This document shows positions 41,506-50,864 of a DNA stretch of 64,000 bases, one piece after another. A model generated the notes under the pieces. That model did no database searches. It had not been told where the DNA came from and worked only from the letters and a program-made list of their open reading frames with translations. The stretch lies in contig JAGBBP010000003.1 in assembly GCA_017938405.1 (NCBI GenBank), forward strand, positions 1 to 64,000, given 5' to 3'. Every line of letters starts with the position of its first letter. The first letter of the stretch is position 1. Source of the DNA: Lachnospiraceae bacterium. GTDB taxonomy: Bacteria; Bacillota; Clostridia; Lachnospirales; Lachnospiraceae. A program made the translations under genes and the position numbers.

Positions 41506-41546
41506 ACTCCCCTGCCTTGCGCACCGACACGCAAGAACAGGGGAGT
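41506..41546 (-). terminator. Terminator of purL
   Basis: ACTCCCCTG (41506-41514) pairs with CAGGGGAGT (41538-41546), with an inner CTTGCG/CGCAAG stem, 45 bases past the purL stop. The T run after it is weak (AGTTTGTAAAT). Confidence 0.7.
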
Positions 41547-41590
41547 CTTACATTACTTATTCACTTACTCTATCTATCTTTTCCCAGATC

Positions 41591-44500
41591 TTACTTAAAG
41601 TACTTCACACCGGAAGCGAAGATTCTCTGATCCTGGTCACCGTAGATGTTCACTGCTACGGAGTTACCGCGACGCTCGGAATGAGCCATCTTACCGAGAA
41701 CACGACCGTCCGGGCTGGTGATACCTTCGATTGCGAAGTAGGAGCCGTTCGGGTTGAAGTCTTCGTCCATGGTCGGGTTGCCGTTCAGGTCAACGTACTG
41801 GGTTGCAATCTGTCCGTTTGCCGCAAGCTTTTCGATCCATTCCTTGCTTGCTACGAAACGTCCTTCACCGTGGGAAGCCGGGATTGCGTAAACGCCGCCA
41901 AGCTCTGCCTCCATGAGCCACGGGGACTTGTTGGTTACAACCTTGGTGTATACGGACTTGGAAATATGACGTCCGATGCTGTTCATGGTAAGGGTCGGGC
42001 TATCCTCCTTCTGCGGAGTAACTTCACCGTACGGTACAAGGCCAAGCTTGATAATTGCCTGGAAACCGTTACAAATACCGAGAACCAAACCGTCGCGCTG
42101 CTTTAACATATCATTTACCGCATCGGTAATCTTTGCGTTACGGAATGCGGTTGCGATGAACTTACCGGAACCGTCCGGCTCATCACCTGCGGAGAATCCG
42201 CCCGGGAACATGAGAATCTGTGCATTACGGATTTCTTTCTCGAATGCGTCTACGGACTCTCTGATGTCCTGCTCGTTGCGGTTACGGAATACCACGGTGC
42301 TTACCTCTGCGCCCGCATCACGGAAGGAACGCATGGTATCGTACTCACAGTTGGTACCCGGGAATACCGGAATAAATACACGCGGCTTTGCCACCTTATT
42401 CTTTGCTACATATACGGTCTTTGCATCAAATAACGGATGCTCAATCTTCTCTTCCTTTACACCGGATCTGGTCGGGAATACCTTCTCTAAGGTATTGGTC
42501 CAGGCATCCAGTGCCTCTTCGATGGTTACAGTCTCGTTGCCGTATACGAACATCGGAGCTTCGGTTACGGTACCTACAGTCTTGTATTCTAAGCCGCTCT
42601 CGTTTAATGCATCCAGACAATCCTTGGAAATTTCCGCAAGGATATCACCGTATGCCGGAGCAAACAATTCCTGAGCACTTACTGCGTCGGAGATAACCGC
42701 ACCGAGACGGTTACCGAATGCCATCTTGGAAACCGCTTCTGCGATACCCTTTGCACCAAGAGCGTACATGGAAGCAATCTTGCCATTCTGCGCCAGCTTT
42801 GTAATCTTGCTCATCTGCTCGGCAAATGCTGCGTAATCCGGAAGCTCGTAGGAATCCTTCTTCATTTCGAACTTCACTAATACGTTACCGGACTTCTTGA
42901 ATTCACCGGTTACTACATCGGAGGTCTTTGCCATATCTACAGCAAAGGATACCAGTGTCGGCGGAACATCAATATCCTGGAAGGAGCCGGACATACTGTC
43001 CTTACCGCCGATGGACGGAAGACCGAGCTGTACCTGAGCCTCGAATGCACCGAGAAGTGCAGCTAACGGCTCACCCCAACGCTTCGGATCGGTTCCTAAG
43101 CGACGGAAGAATTCCTGGAAGGTAAAACGAATCTTTGTATGGTCACCGCCTGCTGCCACAATCTTTGCAACAGAGGAAATTACTGCATAAACCGCACCAT
43201 GGTACGGGCTCCAGGAAGAAAGATACGGGTCGAAACCGTAACTCATCATGGAAACCGCCTCACTGTCACCGTCAAGTACCGGAACCTTTGCAATCATGGT
43301 CTGTACCGGAGTCATCTGGTACTTACCGCCGTACGGCATGGTTACGGTATTGGCACCGATGGAGCTGTCGAACATCTCCACTAAGCCCTTCTTGGAACAG
43401 GTATTTAAATCCGCAAGCATGGAAAGCCACTGACCCTTAAGTCCGGTCTTACCGGAAAGTACGGTCTCTCCCTTTGCGGTTTTTCTCGTAATACGGGATG
43501 CGGTGTAGGAAGCACCCTTCTTAAAGTAGCTGTCTTCCTTCTTCGGCATGGTAACCTCAGCGGTTGCTTCCTGATGCGCACCGTTGGTATCAAGGAAGGA
43601 ACGCTTAAGATTTACGATTTCCTTGCCTCTCCATACAAGTACAAGACGCGGGTCCTCGGTAACTACAGCTACCGGAACAGCCTCTAAGTTCTCTTCTGCC
43701 GCGAAAGCAAGCATCTTGTCTACGTCCTTGGCATCAACAACAATTGCCATACGCTCCTGGGACTCGGAGATTGCAAGCTCGGTACCGTCAAGGCCCGCAT
43801 ACTTCTTCGGAACCTTGTCAAGCTCTACACGAAGACCGTCTGCAAGCTCACCGATTGCTACGGATACACCGCCTGCACCGAAGTCGTTACACTTCTTAAT
43901 GATGCTTGCCACTTCTTCTCTACGGAACAATCTCTGAAGCTTACGCTCGGTCGGAGCATTACCCTTCTGCACCTCTGCACCGCAGGTATGGATGGACTCG
44001 GTGGTATGTGCCTTGGAAGAACCGGTTGCACCGCCGCAACCGTCACGTCCGGTTCTGCCACCCATAAGGATGATGATATCGCCCGGATCGGAATTTTCAC
44101 GGATAACATTCTTTCTCGGAGCAGCGCCCATAACCGCACCGATTTCAAGACGCTTTGCTACATAATTCGGATGATAAATTTCATCTACCAAACCGGTTGC
44201 AAGACCGATCTGGTTACCGTAGGAACTGTAACCGGAAGCTGCACCGGTTACAATCTTACGCTGTGCCAGCTTACCCTCTAAGGTTTCCGCAATCGGAAGG
44301 GTCGGGTCAGCCGCACCGGTTACACGCATTGCATGATATACATAGCCACGACCGGACAACGGGTCACGGATTGCACCGCCGAGACAGGTTGCCGCACCAC
44401 CGAACGGCTCGATTTCCGTCGGGTGGTTGTGGGTCTCATTCTTAAAGAAAATGAGCCATTCTTCGGTTTCCTTCTTACCGTCCGGTCTGGTAATCTCAAT

Positions 44501-45427
44501 CGGAACGATAATGGAGCAGGCATTGATTTCATCGGATACTTCCATATCTTCCAGCTTACCGTCGGCACGAAGCTTCTTCATACCAACCAAAGCAAGGTCC
44601 ATGAGGGAGATGAACTTATCGTCTCTGCCCTTATATAAAATCTCACGCTCAGCTACATACTTGTCGTAGGAAGCACGAATCGGAGCAGTGTAGTCGCCCT
44701 CTTCGAACTTAACATCCGTAAGCTCGGTAAGGAAGGTGGTGTGACGGCAGTGGTCGGACCAGTAGGTATCCAACACGCGGATTTCGGTCATGGACGGGTC
44801 ACGCTTCTCATCGTCACGGAAGTAGTTCTGAATGTGCAAAAAGTCACGGAAGGTCATAGCAAGATTTAAGGAGGAATAAAGCTCCTTTAACTGTGCCTCC
44901 GGCATATCCTTGAAGCCATCGAAGATAATAACATCTGCCGGATCTTCAAATACTGCCTCTAAGGTCTCCGGCTTCTCCTCTGCTGCTTCTCTGGAATCTA
45001 CCGGGTTAATGCAATATGCCTTGATTGCTTCCACTTCCTGCGGCTCTAAAATACCGGAAAGAACATAGGTGGTAGCGGAACGAATCACCGGCTCTTCGGT
45101 CTCATTTAAGAGCTTCACACACTGCTCAGCGGAGTCTGCTCTCTGGTCAAACTGACCCGGCAAATACTCAACGGAGAAAACGGTATCTTCCGGACAAATC
45201 GGGAAGGTTTCCTCATATACAAAGTCTACCGGCGGCTCGGAAAATACGGTACCGAGTGCACGGGAGAGGTTCTCGTCACTTACATTTTCAACATCATAAC
45301 GGATTAAAACACGTACTGCGGTTACATGCTGAATGTTCAAATACTCTTTGATTTCATTCATCAGCTCGCCGGCCTTAACTGCATATTCCGGCTTCTTTTC
45401 GGAATAAATTCTTCTAACTTTACTCAT
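41591..45427 (-). CDS. purL: Phosphoribosylformylglycinamidine synthase, single-chain
   Basis: A 1278-residue enzyme that converts FGAR plus glutamine and ATP to FGAM in purine synthesis. The start ATGAGTAAAG is behind AAAGGA. It holds, in one chain, the PurS-like N-terminus, two AIRS-type synthase halves (HNHPTEIEPFGGAATCLGG, GGRTGRDGCGGATGSSKAH, SIGGKDSMSG) and the class I glutaminase (FPGTNCEYD, MFPGGFSAGDEPDGSG, catalytic Cys in GICNGFQ near 1114, and SHGEGRF with the His). No partner purQ or purS is needed. Monocistronic here with its own promoter. Confidence 0.97.
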   Translation of the reverse strand: MSKVRRIYSEKKPEYAVKAGELMNEIKEYLNIQHVTAVRVLIRYDVENVSDENLSRALGTVFSEPPVDFVYEETFPICPEDTVFSVEYLPGQFDQRADSAEQCVKLLNETEEPVIRSATTYVLSGILEPQEVEAIKAYCINPVDSREAAEEKPETLEAVFEDPADVIIFDGFKDMPEAQLKELYSSLNLAMTFRDFLHIQNYFRDDEKRDPSMTEIRVLDTYWSDHCRHTTFLTELTDVKFEEGDYTAPIRASYDKYVAEREILYKGRDDKFISLMDLALVGMKKLRADGKLEDMEVSDEINACSIIVPIEITRPDGKKETEEWLIFFKNETHNHPTEIEPFGGAATCLGGAIRDPLSGRGYVYHAMRVTGAADPTLPIAETLEGKLAQRKIVTGAASGYSSYGNQIGLATGLVDEIYHPNYVAKRLEIGAVMGAAPRKNVIRENSDPGDIIILMGGRTGRDGCGGATGSSKAHTTESIHTCGAEVQKGNAPTERKLQRLFRREEVASIIKKCNDFGAGGVSVAIGELADGLRVELDKVPKKYAGLDGTELAISESQERMAIVVDAKDVDKMLAFAAEENLEAVPVAVVTEDPRLVLVWRGKEIVNLKRSFLDTNGAHQEATAEVTMPKKEDSYFKKGASYTASRITRKTAKGETVLSGKTGLKGQWLSMLADLNTCSKKGLVEMFDSSIGANTVTMPYGGKYQMTPVQTMIAKVPVLDGDSEAVSMMSYGFDPYLSSWSPYHGAVYAVISSVAKIVAAGGDHTKIRFTFQEFFRRLGTDPKRWGEPLAALLGAFEAQVQLGLPSIGGKDSMSGSFQDIDVPPTLVSFAVDMAKTSDVVTGEFKKSGNVLVKFEMKKDSYELPDYAAFAEQMSKITKLAQNGKIASMYALGAKGIAEAVSKMAFGNRLGAVISDAVSAQELFAPAYGDILAEISKDCLDALNESGLEYKTVGTVTEAPMFVYGNETVTIEEALDAWTNTLEKVFPTRSGVKEEKIEHPLFDAKTVYVAKNKVAKPRVFIPVFPGTNCEYDTMRSFRDAGAEVSTVVFRNRNEQDIRESVDAFEKEIRNAQILMFPGGFSAGDEPDGSGKFIATAFRNAKITDAVNDMLKQRDGLVLGICNGFQAIIKLGLVPYGEVTPQKEDSPTLTMNSIGRHISKSVYTKVVTNKSPWLMEAELGGVYAIPASHGEGRFVASKEWIEKLAANGQIATQYVDLNGNPTMDEDFNPNGSYFAIEGITSPDGRVLGKMAHSERRGNSVAVNIYGDQDQRIFASGVKYFK

Positions 45428-45481
45428 CTTATCCATCCTTTCCGATGTCCGTGGAACATCCACTGCCTCATTGTTGCTTTC

Positions 45482-45509
45482 AGTATACCATTTTTCTGTT
45501 TATAAATAA
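45482..45509 (-). promoter_or_regulatory. Promoter of purL
   Basis: TTATTT (45509-45504) and TATACT (45487-45482), spacer 16, 55 bases before the purL ATG on the minus strand. The leader is too short for a riboswitch. Confidence 0.55.
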
Positions 45510-45555
45510 AATTAATATATATTAAATGTTTTATTAGAATTCCTTATGAAATAAG

Positions 45556-45584
45556 TTGCGTTCCGAAACTTCTTCTGCTATACT
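45556..45584 (+). promoter_or_regulatory. Promoter of the LysR gene
   Basis: TTGCGT (45556-45561) and TATACT (45579-45584), 17-base spacer, about 100 bases before the ATG. Between this promoter and the divergent purL promoter lie about 50 bases, so a shared operator is possible. Confidence 0.7.
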
Positions 45585-45683
45585 GAATTTATCGATTATC
45601 TACTGTTTGATCCACCGTAATGTTTCGGTACAAATTCCGGCAACATACGGTTTTCAGGTGTTACCTGCCGGAAAGGAGTTTCC

Positions 45684-46577
45684 ATGGACGTTAATTACGA
45701 ATTATACAAGGTATTTTACTATGTAGCCAAGACCCTCAGTTTTTCCGAAGCTGCCTCCGCATTGTTTATTTCCCAATCTGCGGTCAGTCAGTCCGTCAAA
45801 GTACTGGAGCGGCGTCTCGGTCAAATTTTGTTTACCAGAAGTACAAAACGAGTTACCTTAACCAAAGAAGGCGAAATGCTGTTTAAACACATCGAGCCTG
45901 CCATCAATCTGATTACTAAGGGGGAAAACCAGCTGGTGAATTCCAAAAATTCCGGCGGAATGCAGCTTCGTATCGCAGCCAGCGACACCATCTGCCGTTA
46001 TTATCTGGTGCCGTACTTAAATCAGTTTCACCAGACGTTCCCTGAGGTACATCTGCGGGTAATGAACGCCACTTCCTTACAGTGTGCGGAGCTGTTAGCC
46101 GAAAACGCTGTGGATTTTATTGTAGCAAATTCCCCGAATCCGGTCTTAAACAACTCCATGCAAATCGAAACCCTCAGAGAGTTTTCCGATGTATTTATCG
46201 CCAACAAATCCTCTTACGATTACTCCGACAGGGCGCTCTCCTTTGCGGAACTTTCCACACTGCCGATTCTAATGCTGTCCAAGCGTTCCACCACCAGCGA
46301 ATTTTTGCACGAACAGTTTTTATCCCATTCCGTGGAACTGGCTCCGGCCATTGAAATCAGCAGTAATGATTTGTTAATCGACCTTGCCAAAATCGGTCTC
46401 GGCATTGCCTTTGTGCCGGACTTCTGCGTGGAAGGAAAAACCGACGACGAATTATACATTATAAAAACAAAAGACAAGCTGCCGAAGCGTAAGCTTGTCC
46501 TTGCCTATGATAATGCGTTGCCGGTTTCGGAACCGACGAAGTATTTTATGCAGTTGCTGAAAGGTATCGTCGAATAA
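45684..46577 (+). CDS. LysR family transcriptional regulator
   Basis: A 297-residue regulator. Residues 1-60 are the LysR HTH (VFYYVAKTLSFSEAASALFISQSAVSQSVKVLERRLGQILFTRS). The rest is the type 2 periplasmic-binding fold effector domain (LRIAASDTICRYYLVPYLNQF). Binding site GGAGTTT. It lies divergent to purL with one shared promoter region; because LysR genes often regulate a divergent gene, purL is a possible target, but a purine link would be unusual for this family. Confidence 0.94.
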   Translation: MDVNYELYKVFYYVAKTLSFSEAASALFISQSAVSQSVKVLERRLGQILFTRSTKRVTLTKEGEMLFKHIEPAINLITKGENQLVNSKNSGGMQLRIAASDTICRYYLVPYLNQFHQTFPEVHLRVMNATSLQCAELLAENAVDFIVANSPNPVLNNSMQIETLREFSDVFIANKSSYDYSDRALSFAELSTLPILMLSKRSTTSEFLHEQFLSHSVELAPAIEISSNDLLIDLAKIGLGIAFVPDFCVEGKTDDELYIIKTKDKLPKRKLVLAYDNALPVSEPTKYFMQLLKGIVE

Positions 46578-46615
46578 CCTCCTCTTACAGCCCTTTCTGT
46601 TACAGAAACATTCAC

Positions 46616-46645
46616 AAAATGCGCCGGACTACGCCGACGCATTTT
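46616..46645. terminator. Terminator between lysR and the foldase gene
   Basis: AAAATGCG (46616-46623) pairs with CGCATTTT (46638-46645), followed by T-rich sequence; bidirectional between converging genes. Confidence 0.85.
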
Positions 46646-46652
46646 CTGTTTA

Positions 46653-47828
46653 TTATTCCAAAATACTTACGGTCGCACCGAGCAAAATCTCACCCCATGC
46701 TTCTTCATTTATCTTCACTTCATACTTTTCTCTTAACACTTCATAAGCTGCCTGGAAAGCCTCGCTGCATTTTAACTCATACTCCGCTTCCACCGTTGCC
46801 TCATAGGTCTTGGTGCATGCATCATCTATCATCCGAATCAGATACACCCCGTATTCTGTTTGCACCGGCCCACACACTTCGCCTTCCGCAAGCTTCATAG
46901 CCGCTTCCATATACTCCGGCTCCGCCTGCTCACTGCCGACCAAAAAGGTTCTTCTGTTATGCACCAGAGAGTCATCCACAGCCGCTAACTTTTCAAACAA
47001 AACGCCGTCTTCTACCTGCTCGAAATATTCCAGCATACTCGCTTTCTTTTCTTTTTTTACCTCATCGCTTTCCTGGCAAACGTTATATTCTTCGTCATAA
47101 TAAGTGGTAGAAAGATAAAGATATTCCGTATCATACTCTTTATAGTCTTCCTTGTTTATGGTCTCCCGTACGCTCTCCTTTGTAATCCCCAAATTATCCG
47201 TCATCTGCTTATAATATTTCTCCGCCAACATCATCCACGCACTGGTTTCCCGCAGATTCTCCGTTGTAAAGCCGCCTCGTTCCGCTTCTTCTGCCGTAAG
47301 CAGCTTTTTCATTTTCTCCACCAACGCATTATTTTCCTGATGCTCCGCCTCGGTCAAACCCATTCCGCTCTCAAGCGCACAGGCATTTAAAATCGCATAT
47401 TGAATGATGGTTTCCATGGTATCTTCTTTAAACACCTCTCTGACTGTACGACCTTCTTCATCATACACCATTTCCCAATAATCCGTTCCGTATTGAGATT
47501 CGTAATAATCCGCATAGCTATTGCCCTGTACCTCCATGGTATAAATCAAAAGCATTGCTTTTTCCATGGAAATCTCCATATCGCCTACAGTTACCGCTAC
47601 GGTTTCTCTATTCTTTTTTGCCTGTGCTGCTACCAGTTCCGGATTAGCATCCGCAAATCCGTTTGCCGTCACCTGCTTCGTCGGACTTCCCGTGGCTTTT
47701 CCTTCTCCTTCCGACGTTTTCTTTTTACATGCCGCAAGAGAAACCAACATACAACAAAGCAACAGAAACGCAACTGCTTTTCTCTGTTTCACTCTCAGTT
47801 CAACCTTCTTCTTTTCTGTATTTCCCAT
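46653..47828 (-). CDS. PrsA/SurA-like peptidyl-prolyl isomerase lipoprotein
   Basis: A 391-residue lipoprotein. The lipobox is LAAC (residue about 34, LLCCMLVSLAAC) after a basic N-terminus. An N-terminal SurA-type helical domain (VTVGDMEISMEKAMLLIY, residues about 75-220) precedes a parvulin-type domain (residues about 265-350; SLVHNRRTFLVGSEQAEPEYMEAA, GEVCGPVQTEYGVYLIRM). It should help fold exported proteins outside the membrane. It is the last gene of a three-gene operon with Mrp-NifX and RACo-like proteins. Confidence 0.88.
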   Translation of the reverse strand: MGNTEKKKVELRVKQRKAVAFLLLCCMLVSLAACKKKTSEGEGKATGSPTKQVTANGFADANPELVAAQAKKNRETVAVTVGDMEISMEKAMLLIYTMEVQGNSYADYYESQYGTDYWEMVYDEEGRTVREVFKEDTMETIIQYAILNACALESGMGLTEAEHQENNALVEKMKKLLTAEEAERGGFTTENLRETSAWMMLAEKYYKQMTDNLGITKESVRETINKEDYKEYDTEYLYLSTTYYDEEYNVCQESDEVKKEKKASMLEYFEQVEDGVLFEKLAAVDDSLVHNRRTFLVGSEQAEPEYMEAAMKLAEGEVCGPVQTEYGVYLIRMIDDACTKTYEATVEAEYELKCSEAFQAAYEVLREKYEVKINEEAWGEILLGATVSILE

Positions 47829-47842
47829 ATCCGGACTCCCTC

Positions 47843-49159
47843 CTATCCTTCTGTCTCTCCGGTTCTTTCAAAATTCATACACCGGTAAAACTGTTCTTCA
47901 AATTCCGGCTCTTCTGCCAGATTAAATAGTTCTGTCTCCCAGTATACCATAGATTCCCCTTTTTTCAAATAACGTAATTGTCCTCCCAGACAACTGTTTC
48001 CCACCACTTCTGTTTTTCCGTAAAACGCCCGGGGTAAAAGCTCCGCATCAAACAAGTCTTCCGTGTTACAATACCGGCCCAATCCGCCTGCCACATACAC
48101 CTGCTCTACCTCGGAAGGAGAAATACCGCTCCGCCTGCACAAAAGGTCAATTCCCGCACGCAATGCTCCCTTTGCCAACTGAAACTCTCTTATTTCCTCC
48201 TGATACAGTCCGTGAAATCCTTCCGTAAAATACGGCTCCGCTAAAAGACCGGTTTCATCCAGCACTCCCTGTTTTCTAGCCTCTGCCACCAAACGAAACA
48301 AATCTGAAGCATAGGCAAATGCTCCTCCTTCAAAAGCGCTTCCCATGGCCGCTGCCGTTCCGTACAATTTTCCCTTTACAGAAAGAAGCAACTCTCCGTT
48401 GGTTCCCAAATCCAGCAAAAGGGCACAATTCTGCTTTTTTTCTCCTACCTTCTCCGTTTGCCCGAACAACGCGTACGCACCTGCCACCGCATCCCCGCCC
48501 ACAAAAGCCGATAAGCACGGAAATATCGTAACCGCTCCCTCTTTTAACAAATCCGGAAGTTCATCATACCCGGTGCAGCCCGAAAAAAGCGTTGAAAAAG
48601 GCAGCTTCACAAGTTCAGTAGCGTAAGGCGTAAACGGCGCCTTTGCCAGTCCCTTCACCGGATACCCCAACAGTAAATGTTCCATGACCGTATTCCCGGC
48701 CACGGACATTCCCACAGTCAACTTATCCGGATATATCCCTTTCCGTTCTATTTCATCGATTCCCTTTTTTAACACAAAAAGGAAGCCCTTTACCAAGGCT
48801 TCCTTTATTTCGTTTGTTAATCTGTCGTATTGTCCGCGAAGGGCCGCATCAACTCTTCCGATGACATCGGCCGCCACGTTTCGTTGCGGATTTTCCGTTC
48901 CGTAGGAAGCAAGTACCTCCCCCGTCTCATCTCCGCAAACAAATGCCAGCGTGGTGGTCCCCAAATCCGCCGCAAGAAAAAGTTCCTTCGCTATACCGTA
49001 TTGCCGTTCCTTCTCTGCTCCTTCACAAAAAACAGACATTTCCTGTACGTTTTCCTTCGCAAAAAACTCGGTATATCCGGTATATTCTACCGCATTTACA
49101 GTCTTCTTACAATCCCCGCAACCGCGTTCTCCCGCACAGGCCCCGCAATACGTTCTCAT
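47843..49159 (-). CDS. RACo-like ASKHA ATPase (DUF4445) with short Cys-rich N-terminus
   Basis: A 438-residue protein. The C-terminal three quarters match the DUF4445/RACo fold: FLAADLGTTTLAFVC for phosphate 1, LLLDLGTNGELLL for phosphate 2, and VYVAGGLGRYC. The N-terminus has a compact cysteine cluster (MRTYCGACAGERGCGDCKK), like a small iron-sulfur site, in place of the ferredoxin domain of true RACo. RACo-type enzymes use ATP to reduce the corrinoid cofactor of methyl-transfer proteins. No corrinoid protein or methyltransferase is in view. The start is behind GGAGGAG; a TTG at 49174 is also open. Second gene of the operon, 18 bases after Mrp-NifX. Confidence 0.85.
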   Translation of the reverse strand: MRTYCGACAGERGCGDCKKTVNAVEYTGYTEFFAKENVQEMSVFCEGAEKERQYGIAKELFLAADLGTTTLAFVCGDETGEVLASYGTENPQRNVAADVIGRVDAALRGQYDRLTNEIKEALVKGFLFVLKKGIDEIERKGIYPDKLTVGMSVAGNTVMEHLLLGYPVKGLAKAPFTPYATELVKLPFSTLFSGCTGYDELPDLLKEGAVTIFPCLSAFVGGDAVAGAYALFGQTEKVGEKKQNCALLLDLGTNGELLLSVKGKLYGTAAAMGSAFEGGAFAYASDLFRLVAEARKQGVLDETGLLAEPYFTEGFHGLYQEEIREFQLAKGALRAGIDLLCRRSGISPSEVEQVYVAGGLGRYCNTEDLFDAELLPRAFYGKTEVVGNSCLGGQLRYLKKGESMVYWETELFNLAEEPEFEEQFYRCMNFERTGETEG

Positions 49160-49177
49160 TTTTATCTCCTCCAAGGA

Positions 49178-50452
49178 TTAGTGACAACATCCGCCGCATC
49201 CACCGGTGCTGCAATCGCAGTCTCCCGACTCATGGGAGTGACAATTTGCTTCGGTACTGGTTCCCAGTACACCATCCAAATATCCTGCCACTGCCACTTC
49301 AATATCACCGGTCAGTCCCGGTACTACTAAAATATCTGCCTGCATCAACGCCTGCATTGCGCCCATACCGATGCCTCCGCAAAGAAGTACCTTTACGCCG
49401 CGTTCCGCAAGAACACCTGCCATTGCCTCATGGCCGTTTCCGTCTGTCTCAAGCACGGTCTTAGCCATCAAAATACCGTCACTGAAGGTGTATAAAGTAA
49501 ACTTCTCGCAATGACCGAAATGCTGGAATACATTATTATTCTCATCGGTGGTCACCGCCAGGGTATAATTGCCCTGCTCTGCCGCAGTCTTTGCCGCCGG
49601 GAGAAATTCCTTTAATACCAGCGTAACGTCCTCCAGCCAGTCTCCCTGTAAGCTCTCAATATCACCGGCATCCACTGCCTTTGCAATATTCGGGTTCAGC
49701 GGAAGTCTGCCAAGCACCGGAAGGTTAAACTTCCGTGCGGTATCCTCGATATGGCTCTCGCCGAATACATACATCTTCTCACCGCAGCATCCGCATTCTA
49801 CGTAGCTGTAGTTCTCTACCAAACCAAATACCGGAATATCCATCTCTCTTGCCATATTCACAGCCTTTGCCACCACCATGGATACCAAATCCTGCGGGCT
49901 GGTAACAATTACAATACCGTCTACCGGAAGAGACTGGAACACCGTAAGCGGAACATCACCGGTTCCCGGAGGCATATCCACAAACATGTAATCTACATCG
50001 CCCCAAACAACCTGGGACCAGAACTGCTTCACCGTTCCTGCGATAACCGGACCTCTCCAAACTACCGGAACTTCCTCGTTCTCTAACAAAAGGTTCACGG
50101 ACATAATTGCCGTACCGTTCTTTGTATACTCCGGTAAAATACCCAGTTCATTGCCCTGTGCCTTCTTGTGTACACCGAACGCCATCGGGATAGACGGACC
50201 GGTTACATCCGCATCCAAAACCGCGGTCTTATAGCCCATACGCTGCATCAATACCGCAAGATAAGAAGTCACAAAAGACTTACCTACACCGCCCTTACCG
50301 CTGACAACGCCGATTACCTTCTTTACATTGCTGTACTGGTTCATCGGCTCCGCAAACTGGGACTTGTCCGGCTTTCTGGAACTGCAGTTAGAAGAACAAC
50401 TGCTGCAATCATGGGAACAATTTAATTCCTGCTCGTAAATTTCTTCACTCAT
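49178..50452 (-). CDS. Mrp/NBP35-type Fe-S carrier ATPase with C-terminal NifX/NifB-type domain
   Basis: A 424-residue fusion. Residues 1-40 have cysteines (CSHDCSSCSSNCSS). The Mrp ATPase core follows: SGKGGVGKSFVTSYLA (P-loop with the ParA-type second lysine), VLDADVTGPSIP, FVDMPPGTGD, and CGCCGEKMYVFG with the Fe-S bridging CxxC pair. Residues about 290-400 form a dinitrogenase-cofactor-type domain (NYTLAVTTDENNNVFQHFGHCEKFTLY, GVLAERGVKVLLCGGIG). The C-terminal tail is cysteine-rich (CDCSTGGCGGCC). It should bind and deliver an Fe-S cluster to client proteins. First gene of the operon with a TTGACA/TATAAT promoter. Confidence 0.93.
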   Translation of the reverse strand: MSEEIYEQELNCSHDCSSCSSNCSSRKPDKSQFAEPMNQYSNVKKVIGVVSGKGGVGKSFVTSYLAVLMQRMGYKTAVLDADVTGPSIPMAFGVHKKAQGNELGILPEYTKNGTAIMSVNLLLENEEVPVVWRGPVIAGTVKQFWSQVVWGDVDYMFVDMPPGTGDVPLTVFQSLPVDGIVIVTSPQDLVSMVVAKAVNMAREMDIPVFGLVENYSYVECGCCGEKMYVFGESHIEDTARKFNLPVLGRLPLNPNIAKAVDAGDIESLQGDWLEDVTLVLKEFLPAAKTAAEQGNYTLAVTTDENNNVFQHFGHCEKFTLYTFSDGILMAKTVLETDGNGHEAMAGVLAERGVKVLLCGGIGMGAMQALMQADILVVPGLTGDIEVAVAGYLDGVLGTSTEANCHSHESGDCDCSTGGCGGCCH

Positions 50453-50505
50453 CACTCAAACCTCTTTCTCATTACTATCTTGTTAAAAATCTAACGCTAC
50501 TCTCC

Positions 50506-50533
50506 ATTATACCCCTTAGAATTTTTTTGTCAA
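50506..50533 (-). promoter_or_regulatory. Promoter of the Mrp-RACo-foldase operon
   Basis: TTGACA (50533-50528) and TATAAT (50511-50506), spacer 16 on the minus strand, the only consensus -35 hexamer I found here. Confidence 0.85.
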
Positions 50534-50561
50534 GCGATCCTGCGTTCTCCCCGCAATCCCC

Positions 50562-50864
50562 TTACACCTCATAATCCATACAAAGCCGCACTTCCGTAAA
50601 CGGTCTCACATACGTATTTGCTACCGCCACATGATCCGGATGGGACTGATAGCCCTTCAAAGCATCTTCACTTTCTAATGTACTGTCCAACATCACATCC
50701 GCATTGGAAGATGCTAACGGCTTTGTTACAATCGAAAGATTTAACAGTCCCGGCACCTTTTCCACCAAAGCTTCTAAATTTTCCTTCATTTCACGCAACA
50801 CCTTTTCCTTTGCCTCTCCGGTTACGTCCTCTTTTAATTTCCACAAAATTACATGCTTAACCAT
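50562..50864 (-). CDS. Dabb (stress-responsive A/B barrel) family protein
   Basis: A 100-residue protein of the alpha-beta barrel (Dabb) family: MVKHVILWKLKED at the start, then LEALVEKVPGLLNLSI and ALKGYQSHPDHVAVANTYVRPF with the conserved YQxHPxH. Probably dimeric; role in cells unknown. Its start is 8 bases inside the end of the HD-GYP gene, so it is coupled to it. Confidence 0.92.
   Translation of the reverse strand: MVKHVILWKLKEDVTGEAKEKVLREMKENLEALVEKVPGLLNLSIVTKPLASSNADVMLDSTLESEDALKGYQSHPDHVAVANTYVRPFTEVRLCMDYEV

Noticed and set aside
45464-45683. A possible purine riboswitch ahead of purL.
   Set aside because: The purL leader is about 50 bases, too short for the aptamer, and no purine-riboswitch core is seen.
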